Part shown: piece by piece, positions 1 to 13,498 of the stretch | How positions within the stretch are numbered: position 1 is the first letter of the stretch | Layout of the letters: each line of letters starts with the position of its first letter | NCBI RefSeq assembly: GCF_000001735.4 | Contig: NC_003075.7 | Coordinates: 373,001 to 437,000, forward strand | DNA from: Arabidopsis thaliana | Taxonomy: Eukaryota > Streptophyta > Magnoliopsida > Brassicales > Brassicaceae | DNA: 64,000 nt | Direction of reading: 5' to 3' | Program-made: the position numbers and the translations under genes | Notes under the pieces: generated by a model | What the model saw: only the letters and a program-made list of their open reading frames with translations | Told to the model about the DNA's origin: nothing | Database searches by the model: none

Positions 1-1054
1 GTTATTTAGGCTGAAAATTTACATGTTGTAGGTTTAAGTTTTGATTGTCTTACGTCAATTTAAAATGTTACTACGTTTGACCCAAAACAACATCATGGAA
101 TATGTTATTACTACTATTTTTAGTTTTGAAAAGTGAAATATGTACACATCCTGGGAATTTGTAGTTTGATTTGACTTTTCGTTAAACATTTTTACTGTAT
201 CAGTTTGACCAACAGCTGTATATATATATACACAATAACAAAATAAAATTATTTCTTTTCATAACTGTATATTAGAATCAGAAGTGTATTTTTAAATAAT
301 ACAAATTTGTTAGCAAAAAGAAAGTTAAAAAAATTAATACATATACCACCAGTGCATTAACAGAAGTATAATTGTGTTTGCTTGGTTAGTAATTTTATTT
401 TTTTTTGTCAAAAATATCTACATGCAAATAAAATTCATAGTGTATAATGTTTTGGAGTATGATATATGTTGAGCTGGCCAGGTATGAGTTATAAATGCGC
501 TCTTTAAGTCTCGTGGGTCAATAAGGACAAGGCAATAGCTCCTTTTCTAATCCCCGCGAATCGCGAACAGGAACGATTATATTTACACGAATGGTCCTTT
601 GACAAAAACAACATAACATTATAACTTAAAAGTAAACTCAAAATACATTACGGTAATTAAGTTCTAGTTATGCATGTTGCGTTAAAATATGCAAAGGACT
701 CTAGTCTATATAGTTAGGGGACAAGGAAACCGTGGTCCAAGATGTCGTGGCCAGATCAATTAGTAGTCTACAGTGAGTTAGCTCTTCTCTCACTTTTCAC
801 TTGTTTAGTTTTAAATTGCTTCTTACCATGAAAAAACACATCCCAAAATCATGGTTTAATGGGCCGGCCCAAAGCTTGTAATCTTTATATCTAAATTTAA
901 ATTTAAGGCCCATTTTGTGCTTTATTTTCCAGCGCCAACTTAAGTAGTTTAAATCCGGGAACAGAATTGAAGAAAAATCACAACGTTGATCATATATAAT
1001 AGTGATACGAAGAGACGATTGTATTACAATATGTGCAATTATTTAAAACAGTGG
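1..1054. other. Intergenic, no gene seen
   Basis: AT-rich sequence without a convincing reading frame on either strand. It holds short runs such as TATATATA near 220 and GGCC-containing patches near 860. I see no RNA gene or repeat structure in it. Confidence 0.5.
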
Positions 1055-2350
1055 TTAAGAAAAATCACAACTTTGATCATAATCGATCGTCAAGTGGACG
1101 CCTGGTTTATGATCGATGGAAGATGAATCAAGCGAAAGAGAAGTGTTGAATCCTTGGACGTTACTGTTTATGAACATCATAATCATTGGCTCTGTTTTTT
1201 TCTCTAATGTTCCCCTGTTTTTCGGAACTTCGTTTTTAGCCGGAATCTTGTTCATGAGGTTGGCGTCAGGTTTCACTAGATTCTGCTCTGGTGAAGCGTG
1301 AGATTCGGTGTTTGTGAGTTTTGGAGAAGGAGATTTGATTTGGTTAGGTTCAATTTGGGGTAACGATGGTTTAGGTGACGGTGTAGTTTGGGAGAGTGGT
1401 GAAGAAAACGGCGGCGGTGGTGCGGTGATCGTAGCTGGAGAAGGAATTGGTGATTTCAGAGACGATAGTGATATCTGTGCCGTCGGAGATGGTGGTGGCA
1501 TAGGTGATTTAGATTGGTGGTTTTCACTAGCTTTCGGCGACAACAGTGGCGGTGGTGATGGTGATGAGTGTGTCTGAGATCTTGCTTGTTTATCAGATTT
1601 TGGTGGCGAAATCGGCGGTGATTGGGACCTTGTTTCATTTTCATCAATGGATTTAGACGGCAAAGGAGGTGGAGACGATGCTTGCGACATAAGCGGTGAT
1701 CGGAGCCGAGTTTCGTCTATGGATTTAGACGGCAAAAGCGGTGGTTTCGGTTGGGACTCGAATTCTTCAGTAGCGTTTAACATCATTGACGGCGAAGACG
1801 GTGGAGTTTTGGCTTCTTGTGGTGGTGGTATAGGTAGTTGAGTTTCATCACCAGTTTCTGTTGATGTTGGAGGCGATGGTCGGAACCAAGTTTCAACGAT
1901 AGATTCAAGCGGTGGAGACGGTTGGGACTGAGATTCTTCGGTAGCCTTTAGGGTTGACGAGGGGGACAATGGTGTTTTTGGTTCTGTTGTTAGCGGTCGA
2001 AGAGGCACTGATGCTAGAAATTGCTGCTGAGATTCAGTGGATTCTGGCGGCGACTTAGGTGGTGATTGGATAAGAAGGTTTCGATGTGTTTTGACATGTT
2101 TTGACATCAGTGGTGTCATTGTCTGTGATTCAGGCTCTTCCTTTGATTTTGGTGATAACGGCGACAAGGGTAAAGACTTTGGTTCCGGTGGTGATTGTGG
2201 ATGAAATAGCGGTGACTGTGGTGGTGATTGAGACAAAGTTTCTTGAACAGTCCTTCGTGGGGGTTGGCTGCTGACGCTTTGCCGCAGTTGGACAAGTCTA
2301 GCTAAGTTTCCTAACCGGAATCTCCGGCGAGATTGTCGATTATTAAACAT
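1055..2350 (-). CDS. Proline/serine-rich protein (At4g00890-like)
   Basis: An uninterrupted 431-residue frame with a true ATG at 2350-2348. It is dominated by SPP, PPSP and SPSPPPL blocks from about residue 30 to 345, with a short basic N-terminus (RQSRRRFRLGNL). The C-terminal 60 residues are not proline-rich and end with a hydrophobic/acidic tail. No signal peptide or membrane segment is visible, so this is not a typical secreted extensin: SP4 repeats with tyrosine motifs are absent. Plants have many low-complexity proline-rich proteins of this kind, some acting as scaffolds or disordered regulators. No reaction can be assigned. GC and codon use are higher than in the flanks, which supports real coding. 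The neighbourhood gives no functional clue. Confidence 0.8.
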   Translation of the reverse strand: MFNNRQSRRRFRLGNLARLVQLRQSVSSQPPRRTVQETLSQSPPQSPLFHPQSPPEPKSLPLSPLSPKSKEEPESQTMTPLMSKHVKTHRNLLIQSPPKSPPESTESQQQFLASVPLRPLTTEPKTPLSPSSTLKATEESQSQPSPPLESIVETWFRPSPPTSTETGDETQLPIPPPQEAKTPPSSPSMMLNATEEFESQPKPPLLPSKSIDETRLRSPLMSQASSPPPLPSKSIDENETRSQSPPISPPKSDKQARSQTHSSPSPPPLLSPKASENHQSKSPMPPPSPTAQISLSSLKSPIPSPATITAPPPPFSSPLSQTTPSPKPSLPQIEPNQIKSPSPKLTNTESHASPEQNLVKPDANLMNKIPAKNEVPKNRGTLEKKTEPMIMMFINSNVQGFNTSLSLDSSSIDHKPGVHLTIDYDQSCDFS

Positions 2351-3070
2351 TAGTGTTATATTCTCATAAACTATTTAGAAATGTATGCATATGTTTGGCT
2401 AAAATAGATATGAACGAGAGGAGACAACTTTAACATACACGAAACATACCTTCTTGAGACTAAGTATATTGGTAACAAAAAGAAAAGTATCGGATTCACC
2501 TTTTATGTCATTTCACAAATCACGTGTTCGTATACCTTTCATTTCAGGGGAAAACAAACTAACAAACTTGCAATACGTTCAAGTTCAACAATGTAAGAGT
2601 TGACTAGGACGTCTTGAATTAATTATTAACAAGGCCTAGGGAGACATTAATAGGCTTTGGGCCATTACTTTAAAAGCCCAACTTAAAACGTCAACTTGGG
2701 AGACAATTTTTTGAGTAAGCGTTCTCATGTCTCCTTTTGAACACAACAAACCTCTAAAATCTCTTTTTACTCTACATATCCTTTTTTTTTAATGAATTAT
2801 ATTTAGACGATTTTGCCCTTATCAATATTAAAAAATAAATTAAACATAAATTAAAATTAAAAACAGAAAAACAAAAAATAGAAACAAAAAAATTCGTTAA
2901 CTACATACTTCTCCGGCGAGTCCGAGGAGCTCTACATTGTTGTCGTTTATTACAAGCTGCGTTGAGCTACGAAGTCCAGCTATGTATCTAGTAGAACAAT
3001 CCAAAAGCTTTCAAATAGGATTTACATATTTTGAAATTCAATCCAATTAGATTTAGATTATTGTATTTTA
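2351..3070. other. Intergenic, no gene seen
   Basis: Upstream region of the proline-rich gene. It has GGCC/GCCCA-type plant promoter words near 2630-2690 (GGGCCATTA, AGCCCAACTT) and A-rich DNA after 2800. No supported gene. Confidence 0.4.
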
Positions 3071-3227
3071 GGTAATTGATATATTTATGCAATTATTAAT
3101 TTATGGTATTGATGAGACCATATATTTATATTTCAAAAAAATTAATATCTTATTAATTTATCGGTATCTTTTATTTTTTAATTTATAAAAGTTATTAATT
3201 TATCGAGTATTAATTTATAGAGGTTTA
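3071..3227 (-). mobile_element. Truncated Emigrant-type MITE copy
   Basis: The right end carries ATTAATTTATAGAGGTTTA at 3209-3227, the inverted form of the Emigrant terminal repeat. The body from about 3071 (ATTTATGCAATTATTAATTTATGGT..GAGACCATA) matches, in inverted orientation, the left internal part of the complete copy at 3704-4217. The other terminus is missing, so it is a one-ended relic. Emigrant is a MITE family related to pogo-like Tc1/mariner transposons. Confidence 0.6.
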
Positions 3228-3383
3228 TACTTTTAAAACAAAACTTCATAGTAAGTCAACTATTTTTGGAAGTTTATGTAGTTTGTACTATTATTGTTCA
3301 TAAAACTTGTTTTAGTGCTATTTTTAGGAATTTCTCTAATTGAAATGGAATTGTGGCAACTAGCGTTAGAACCCTAGATTGAA

Positions 3384-3387
<4 letters not shown>

Positions 3388-3418
<31 letters not shown>
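3388..3418. repeat. (TA)n microsatellite
   Basis: About 15 TA units in a row, visible directly. Likely length-polymorphic between accessions. Confidence 0.9.
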
Positions 3419-3703
3419 CAATATAGCGGCAAAGAAACCAAGAAATCTAAAGAATGTACTCTCAATAATATAAATAGAAACAAAGAAAGAGAGAAGAAGC
3501 TAAATAAAGAACCTGTATGATCCGAATTACGAAGATTCAAAGCCATTGCACAAAACATATAAACAGAATTAGTCCCAATTGATCAGATGATGAGACGAAT
3601 TAGAGAAGAATCCATTAAAATTATAAGTTCTCGATGCGAATTAGACAAGTAACCATGAAAACTATAAATTCTAAGTACCAATTCCTGAACGTGGCAGTGA
3701 CTA

Positions 3704-4217
3704 CAGTTAAACCTCTATAAATTAATATTCGATAAATTAATAAATTCTTTCAGTCCCGAGTTGGGACCAATGTAAAAATTGATACAAATCGATAAATTAA
3801 TAAGATAATAACTTTTTTGAAAATTTTATATAAACGTATGGTCTCTTTAATATCATAAATTAATAATTGTATAAATACATCAACTATATATATAAATATA
3901 TATTATATGTAATAAACTTCAATGATATAGAATTCATTGGTTTTTTTTTCTTCTTAAATTTGTATTAGTTCTTGTTTGAATTTAGCTCTATTATTCTTAC
4001 TATATCAAAAAAATTTGGTATTGTTTTTAGACATAATTATTATTTTTACTTATAATTTGTTCTAAAAGTATATTTTATATAATGAAAGAAATATAATATT
4101 TTCATATAAAAATAAAAAATTAGAAAATTAAGAAAATCTCTCTATCGATAAATTGAAACCTCTATAAATTAATAAAATTTTGCGGTCCCAAAGTTATTAA
4201 TTTATAGAGGTTTACTA
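3704..4217. mobile_element. Emigrant-type MITE, both ends present
   Basis: The left end CAGTTAAACCTCTATAAATT and the right end AATTTATAGAGGTTTACTA are inverted copies of each other, and the element is flanked by TA on both sides (3702-3703 and 4218-4219). At 514 bp, with no coding capacity and TA target duplication, it fits the Emigrant MITE family mobilised by pogo-like transposases. Sub-terminal GATAAATTAATAA words repeat inside both ends. The family assignment rests on remembered terminal sequence. Confidence 0.75.
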
Positions 4218-4480
4218 TATTTGTTTTATTTGTTAATTTAAAAAATTTTTGGAAAAAAATTCAATTATGAGAATCAGTAAATAACATCAACTAAAGTGAA
4301 ATATATGCAAAAAAGATTGAGTTTCGTACAGCGGTTTTTAGTGCTGCATGAAAACAAACCAAACAAATCATCTCTAGTCTGTACAAAAAACATAGTTTCA
4401 CATTAACCCTACATCATCATTCGGGGATTTTTCGTTTATGGGATTTTAGAGCACCTTCGTTCACCACACCCACTTGAAGC

Positions 4481-5037
4481 TCATCCTTCCATCTCACGCA
4501 CTTGAAGATTTTCAGTATCTTTGAACTGCAGAAAAAAAAAGAGGAGGTTCAACATTATATCAGAAACAACCAAGAAACTTAGAAACGAGTCACCACATCA
4601 CACACACCTCAGCAAGGCCACTGCGGACTAGCAACTCCTGCCTTCTCAAAAGGGGGTCTTTTTTACTGCCTGCAACTGTGACATTTTCTTGTACATCTTT
4701 CACCTCCTCACCATTGTCTTTGCCATCTGAGTCCGTTGTTTGAGAGGTTGTCTCTGACTTATCCTGAAAGAGGATATATATAGCACGTCAAAGGGCTTAC
4801 AAACAACCGAGAAAAGCATAGTAATATCTAAGTATTTAATTATACAAGTAGGGTAATGGCATCTTCATTTTCGACTAAAGACTCGATGGGAACTGCTGCC
4901 TTCTTCATAATGGAAGATCTGTCATGTTCCTGCCACAAGTGAAATGAGAACTAAATAATAGAATTGGTCGACAAACCAAAACGATATCGGCTTTCAGTGT
5001 ACAAGGCTTGACAACTTACAATAATTTCAAAGGATAC
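4481..5037 (-). pseudogene. 3' part of an unrecognised spliced gene (four exons)
   Basis: Four exon-like blocks on the minus strand join in phase 0 through canonical splice sites: 5037-5020 (18 nt), 4929-4846, 4763-4608 and 4525-4481 (stop TGA at 4483-4481). The joined frame has 98 codons plus stop. It begins VSFEIIEHDRSSIMKK, contains an acidic stretch (TTDSDGKDNGEEVKD) and ends with RRQELLVRSGLAEF..REMEG. I do not recognise the product. No start codon or upstream exon is evident, and the DNA just upstream is a decayed kinase relic. It may therefore be the 3' remnant of a gene or a captured fragment; a small expressed gene with unseen 5' exons is the alternative. Confidence 0.45.
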
Positions 5038-5199
5038 CTAAAAGATGGATATCATGAAATCAGTGTTAATCACATTTCACAACCATTTACTGACTAGATA
5101 AACATGATCATTTACTGACTGAGCATATAGAGAACTCTGATGGTTACAAATCCACATATGGATACATGGCAGAGATGTTCACAGCCTGGATTATGTTCA

Positions 5200-5480
5200 G
5201 GTTAATACCCATAAGAACATATGAAGCTACATCAGATTTTCCTTGTTGAGTGTGGCAATTGAAGTGACGAGAGATTTCACATTTGGTCTTTCTCGAGCTT
5301 CATACTGCAGACAACATGTGGCTGAGCTTCCATTTTGTTTGAGAATTGACCCTCAAGAGCAGAATTCATAACATTGCATAGTCACTGAGAAAGAATGAAG
5401 CAGGAGATCCAGCAAAACGGTTCCAAAACTGAATACTACACTCTCTCTGGTGTAACTCTACCTGGCATAAGATGAACTAA
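5200..5480 (-). pseudogene. BSK-type (brassinosteroid signalling kinase) gene relic
   Basis: Reading the minus strand from about 5450, pieces in shifting frames match the C-lobe end of BSK pseudokinases: TPE-like, (Y)[39 protein letters not shown], then [11 protein letters not shown] in another frame. BSK proteins carry this order at the kinase/TPR junction ([22 protein letters not shown]). Several frame changes and missing pieces show it is dead. The kinase N-lobe and TPR domain are absent. BSK3 (At4g00710, from memory) lies in the same chromosome region and could be the donor. Confidence 0.6.
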
Positions 5481-5815
5481 GTGGATTTAGCTTTGAGAAC
5501 TTTATGCCCTGAAACATTTTGGAAGCTAAGGTACATATATAAAAATGAAGCAGAGAGAGTTTTACACCTTGTCAAAGAAAACCCTGTAAGCATTGATACA
5601 AAGCTCTCCCTTTATTACTATAATATTCCAATGCTTTCTTTTCAGAAAAAATAATCTGATGCTGTTTTCAAGATCCACACTTATAACAAGAATAAACAAA
5701 ACACTTGCATAGTTTCCGTTGATATGTGATTTATTCAAACTTGTCCGCTTATTGAAATAGCAAAAGATCTTTCGCCTCGGGTGACATGTGTACAGTTGAA
5801 AACTTTGGTGACTAA

Positions 5816-6633
5816 GAGCATGTCCATTGCAGGGACCTTACAAGTTTCTTAAGAGAATCCTAATGAAAAGAAGCAAAAAATTAAATCAAAATTGTCTAAT
5901 TAACCAAGGTGCGAACCTTGAATAAGGTATTTTTGGGTGAGTAAGGTTCGCTGACGTGGCACTATATCATTGGAGGACCAATAAAACAAAACAAGTTTTT
6001 TTCCTTTCTTCTTTCTCTCCTCTCTCTTGGTTTCGTATAGAGTTTCTGGGCTTTGGTTTATGTTCAAATTTGTGTTTGATCTGTTGGTTTTTAAGATAAA
6101 AATGTGACCCTTTTGCTACTTATTCACTTCTCATTAGCATTACAACGGATTGGTGACACAAAATAATTGGTTCTAGGTTTATGTTTATGCTCTTTTGTTT
6201 GCTCATTTAGTTGATGTTATCAAATAATTGGTTCTAGGTACGTGCTTTCATTTAAGTTCATGACAGTGTCTTGAGCTGGAGATAGATTATTTTATGTTCT
6301 TCCTTTGGTGACAATTTCATTAATAGACCTCTCATCTTGGACTTTAGTTTCCTCTTGTAAGCCTTTTGATTTGTATTCTTTTTCTCTTTTTTTTTGCTTT
6401 TATGTCATCATATATGTTTACAATTTGTAATATTTTCTAATAACTTTTAAGTTTTATCAAATAAATTATTTTAAAAATATTTTTGCTTTTTAAAGAAATT
6501 TTCATAAGGACTCCACCATTGGATAACAAAAAATTTAGAGACTAAACAAAAACTCTAAACTTTAAAATTACCAAAATATATTATTAAAAAATGTTAAGGA
6601 TTTTTTATAAGGATTCAATCAATGGGCATGCTC
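5816..6633. mobile_element. PIF/Harbinger-type MITE
   Basis: The left end GAGCATGTCCATTG and the right end CAATGGGCATGCTC are imperfect inverted repeats. They are flanked by the trinucleotide TAA on both sides (5813-5815 and 6634-6636), the 3-bp target duplication typical of PIF/Harbinger. The 818-bp interior has no coding frame. It contains a CT-rich part (about 6000-6030) and T-rich stretches. Confidence 0.7.
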
Positions 6634-6636
6634 TAA

Positions 6637-6970
6637 GAGATCATGCATGGATTAGTTAGGGAAGCTAATGACCTATGTACAACTAAACAGCTAATGAGTG
6701 TTAACCTGCAAAGCCGAATTAAGTCAATGCTCTACAATGTTTGAAGGTCTTGCAGAGAATGTAAACATTTGTCTCTAAACAATTGCAAAGGAGAATCAGA
6801 AAGAGTCCAATGTCAACTTTAGAAGAAGAAGAAGACTTTTACAATAACAGCAACCAGTTCTGGTAAACAAAAACACAAGAGTGATGATGACTCCCAAGTT
6901 CCCAATTAAACCTGACTTCTAATCATATCTAACCCAATAAAAAAAACATTTCTCAATTGTTATGAAAATC
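6637..6970. other. 3' flank of the F-box gene
   Basis: Likely 3' untranslated and intergenic DNA of the minus-strand F-box gene. An AGAAGAAGAAGAAG run lies near 6822. No other feature seen. Confidence 0.35.
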
Positions 6971-8017
6971 TTACAAGAAGTAGTCTAACACATTCTTCGG
7001 CGTATCAATCCAAAGGCTTTGAGGAGGACAAAGTTCTACCCATTGCTCCCATTCTTTAGGCGTATTGTACCTGCTTTCATCAAATGAAAAAGAAACACAA
7101 TGTTTGCGATTGTAACCAAACCTTGAGAAATAGACATTGTTCCTCATCCATGGGAGATTATTCCTCAACTCAGAGTTATAAAAACTGACAAAAAATGTCA
7201 TCCCATCAAGTGTTGTCCTACTCAACTCCTTCCACTTCATAGAGAATAGTTTATACACCATTGGCTTCTCGTTGCTACATGTAAACATTACAAAGAGCTC
7301 TCCTTTCTTCTCTACCAAGAAAACTGCTTTCCCACACCACATATATTGGTTCTCATGGACATACGGGCATCTGAGTTTATCCGCACAAATGTAACTCCAT
7401 TCACGATAAGATGGTTCAAAGCTATACAAAGTTCCTTCAGCGTTAAAGCAATAGAATCGATCTCTCCGATAGACAAGGTTGCTTTGCATGTAAAACAATC
7501 TCAGAAAAGTAGGGAAGTCGTTAGTAATCCATTTAGTTGCTCCAGGATTGCAAGTACTGACAGTGACACGATTAACCTCACCCGGAACAAACTTTATCGC
7601 TAGTAACACACAATCATCTGATGTAGGAGGACAAGAGAACGCAATCTGCTGAAAATCAAGCTCACACATTGGCAAACTTATGATATCCCTAGAAAACGGA
7701 TTGAAGAAGAACACGTCGTTTGATGAAGCTTTACGCATAAGTAACCAACCGAATCTTGAGTAACAAACAGTTGATTCAGCTAACTCTGGGAGATCCAACG
7801 TGTGTAACTTCCAGTGTAAAGGGTCGCGGAACTCGAACAAGTTGCCACGTTTAGGAAAACACATAAGCCAAGGATGCTTATCGACTACACGAACAGAGAC
7901 ACCAGCTTCATACCATGACTTACAAGCTGCTGATGCTCGTATGTTATCTTTTAAGACAAGAAGTAACATTATCTCCTCTATGAGGCTTGATGGTAGGTCA
8001 GCGAAACTCGGGTTCAT
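6971..8017 (-). CDS. F-box protein with DUF295 domain (At4g00893-like)
   Basis: The frame encodes 348 residues from the ATG at 8017-8015. The F-box is at the extreme N-terminus (FADLPSSLIEEIMLLL..NIRASAACKSWYEAG, residues about 4-45). The rest is a DUF295/KIB-type beta-propeller-like region: LHTLDLPEL, FFFNPFSRDIISLP, and the C-terminal VYFSRFGYNRKHCVSFSFDE. Such proteins are substrate adaptors of SCF ubiquitin ligases, and the target is unknown. The frame stays open upstream of this ATG only through a TTTTGCAG acceptor-like site near 8041, so a 5' UTR intron with a leader exon around 8310-8480 is likely. I therefore chose the ATG next to the F-box. The length is normal for the family. Confidence 0.85.
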   Translation of the reverse strand: MNPSFADLPSSLIEEIMLLLVLKDNIRASAACKSWYEAGVSVRVVDKHPWLMCFPKRGNLFEFRDPLHWKLHTLDLPELAESTVCYSRFGWLLMRKASSNDVFFFNPFSRDIISLPMCELDFQQIAFSCPPTSDDCVLLAIKFVPGEVNRVTVSTCNPGATKWITNDFPTFLRLFYMQSNLVYRRDRFYCFNAEGTLYSFEPSYREWSYICADKLRCPYVHENQYMWCGKAVFLVEKKGELFVMFTCSNEKPMVYKLFSMKWKELSRTTLDGMTFFVSFYNSELRNNLPWMRNNVYFSRFGYNRKHCVSFSFDESRYNTPKEWEQWVELCPPQSLWIDTPKNVLDYFL

Positions 8018-8323
8018 GATCTTTTTACTGGAATCTTGAAATCTGCAAAACAATCAACTTTAAATTCTTCTCAAAGTGAAAGTTCTAATATTTCAACAAC
8101 TGATCCAACCAAAAAAAAAAAAAAAAAGAGAAACGTTATAAGAACAAAGTTTGTTTTCAATTATATAAGATCTATTGATTTTCATGGAAATGTTAAACTA
8201 GATTCATTTCTGATTCAAACCAATTTTCCCCACTATCAAACTTCTCAAATTCGATACAATTGAATATCACAATTTGAAGAAAATGGTTGAGAGTAACCAA
8301 CCGTTTACGTGAGGCTGTGGCTG

Positions 8324-8386
8324 GAGACGGCGGATGTGACGCCATATTCAGAGACGGCGGAGGTGACGCCATATGCACAGACGGCG
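8324..8386 (-). repeat. 27-bp minisatellite inside a short upstream ORF
   Basis: Units of 27 bp start at 8324, 8351 and 8378 (GAGACGGCGG..GTGACGCCATAT). On the minus strand they encode repeated MASPPPSL / MASHPPSP within a 67-codon ORF starting at 8396. It lies in the probable leader of the F-box gene. It does not splice in frame to the F-box coding region with the sites I can see, so I treat it as an upstream ORF, not as an N-terminal extension. Confidence 0.55.
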
Positions 8387-8822
8387 AGGGTAGCATATTT
8401 TAAGACCTTAGTAGGGTTTTTGTCGTTGACGAAAAAAACAAAAGTAGGGTTTGTCGTTTTAGATACTTTCCAGTTTTCACTTTTCACTGATCATATTCAG
8501 AATCAGACACCTTTAATTTCTGAAATACAAAAATAGCCCATTTGTTATAAAGATTAGGCCCATTTAATATTTGCGCTTATACAATGCATGATTAATGACT
8601 AAAACCCTTAAAAGTGGTTAAGTGCAAAATCAACTTTAGATTTTTTTATACAAAATCAACTTAGATTTTTTAATAACTCTAATCCCGTATTTTTTTTTTT
8701 GGCAGTTATTCAATTTTGTACGTTACGTATACGTATACGTATGAGATCTAAAGATATATATTAGTTATTTCGAGATGGATAAAATGTGAAAGGCCTGCAA
8801 TTGTTTCATTTTATCGTCAGCC

Positions 8823-9398
8823 ATGGATACTCTCTCAGCATCCGTTTCATCCTTGAACCTCCCTTCTCTTCCTCCACCACCGCAGCCACCGTTGAGATCC
8901 ATCTCCAGCCGCTTTAAATCCACCGTAAACGCCACCACTTCTGCTTCATCTACCAATCTTTCAAAACCAACATCGTCTTCACCTTCTTCAGCATCATACT
9001 CACAGAACAGAAACCCTAATTTCCTCAAAGCAATCTCGTTTCATCTTCCGCAAACGAAACCCTCGAGAGTTGTTACTCCTCCTCCTCCTCCGGTGCATGA
9101 TAAAGCGGCCTCAGGGTTTGCTGCGGCGCTCGTTAGCGTTTGTCAATCGAAGAATTGTCTTGGTCGGACTCAAGAAGATGTCAGAAGATTGATGGAGTTT
9201 CTTGTGGGAGAAGAAAAGAAGAGGAACAAGGTCTTAGTCAATGATGTTGTTGAGAGAGGTAAATTTGGTAAACACTTCAAGGGCTTGGTCAAGATGTTGA
9301 TTGCAAGAGGTAAATCTGGGATTCTGGTGGATGTTTTAATGGAATTTGAGAGAATCTGTAATGAATTGGTCTCAAAAAAACTTGTCTGGGTTTCTTGA
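8823..9398 (+). CDS. ATP synthase delta/OSCP-like plastid-targeted protein (At4g00895-like)
   Basis: A single-exon frame of 191 residues with an ATG in context CCATGG. The first 60-90 residues are Ser/Thr/Pro-rich with few acids, typical of a chloroplast transit peptide. Residues about 95-185 (GFAAALVSVCQSKNCLGRTQEDVRRLMEFL..LVKMLIARGKSGILVDVLMEFERIC) resemble the helical N-terminal domain of the F1 delta/OSCP subunit. The C-terminal half of a full delta subunit is absent, so this is a short paralogue and probably not the stalk subunit itself. The 3' end of the frame is the first unit of a tandem repeat that continues into the 3' flank. Confidence 0.75.
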   Translation: MDTLSASVSSLNLPSLPPPPQPPLRSISSRFKSTVNATTSASSTNLSKPTSSSPSSASYSQNRNPNFLKAISFHLPQTKPSRVVTPPPPPVHDKAASGFAAALVSVCQSKNCLGRTQEDVRRLMEFLVGEEKKRNKVLVNDVVERGKFGKHFKGLVKMLIARGKSGILVDVLMEFERICNELVSKKLVWVS

Positions 9399-9660
9399 TG
9401 ATACAAAAGATTATATCTAATCCAAAGTTTGCTTCTTTAAGAAATGTTACACTACTTGTCTTTGGTTGATGTTTTAATGGAATCTGAGAGAATCTGTAAT
9501 AAATTATTTGTTCTTGATGAAACAAAAGATTGTAAAAGAGATTATATCAAATCCAAAGTTTGATTTAGCTTCCACAAAGAATTTAAAAACAATAACAGGT
9601 TAACTGTGTCTTTGGTTGAGGTTTCTTAATGAAACAAAAGATTGTAAGAAAAAAGTTACT
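9330..9660. repeat. Degenerate tandem repeat spanning the gene's 3' end
   Basis: The block GATGTTTTAATGGAAT(T/C)TGAGAGAATCTGTAAT occurs at 9330 (coding) and again at 9468 (non-coding). TCTTGATGAAACAAAAGATT-type words follow at about 9392, 9512 and 9624. AAATCCAAAGTTTG and TTTGGTTGA are also repeated. The period is near 140 bp, with the third unit partly deleted. Confidence 0.7.
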
Positions 9661-9689
9661 GTCTTTTGTCTTTTGTGTTGATCAGACTT

Positions 9690-13226
<3,537 letters not shown>

Positions 13227-13498
13227 TGGTTCAAAAGCTTTACTTTAACTCAAAACGGTTATTTTCTTCTTGTGTATGTGAGAAACCGTTTATCAAATTC
13301 CTGTAGAAAAATTTCAATCAAACAATGAAATATCAATTTTTAAACAACAAATAAAGTTACAGTTTTTATTGACGGTTTGATATCTTTTACAACATAGAAC
13401 ATAATAAATAATCAAAGATCTAAAAAAAATACAAACCCAGAAACCCAAAACAAGAACTGAGTTAAACAGAGAGAGAAACAGAGTATAAATTCTTACCT

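Noticed and set aside
1116-1841. Plus-strand open frames opposite the proline-rich gene
   Set aside because: They are mirror images of its low-complexity codons (Gly/Asp-rich shadows) with no domain; the minus frame is long and uninterrupted.
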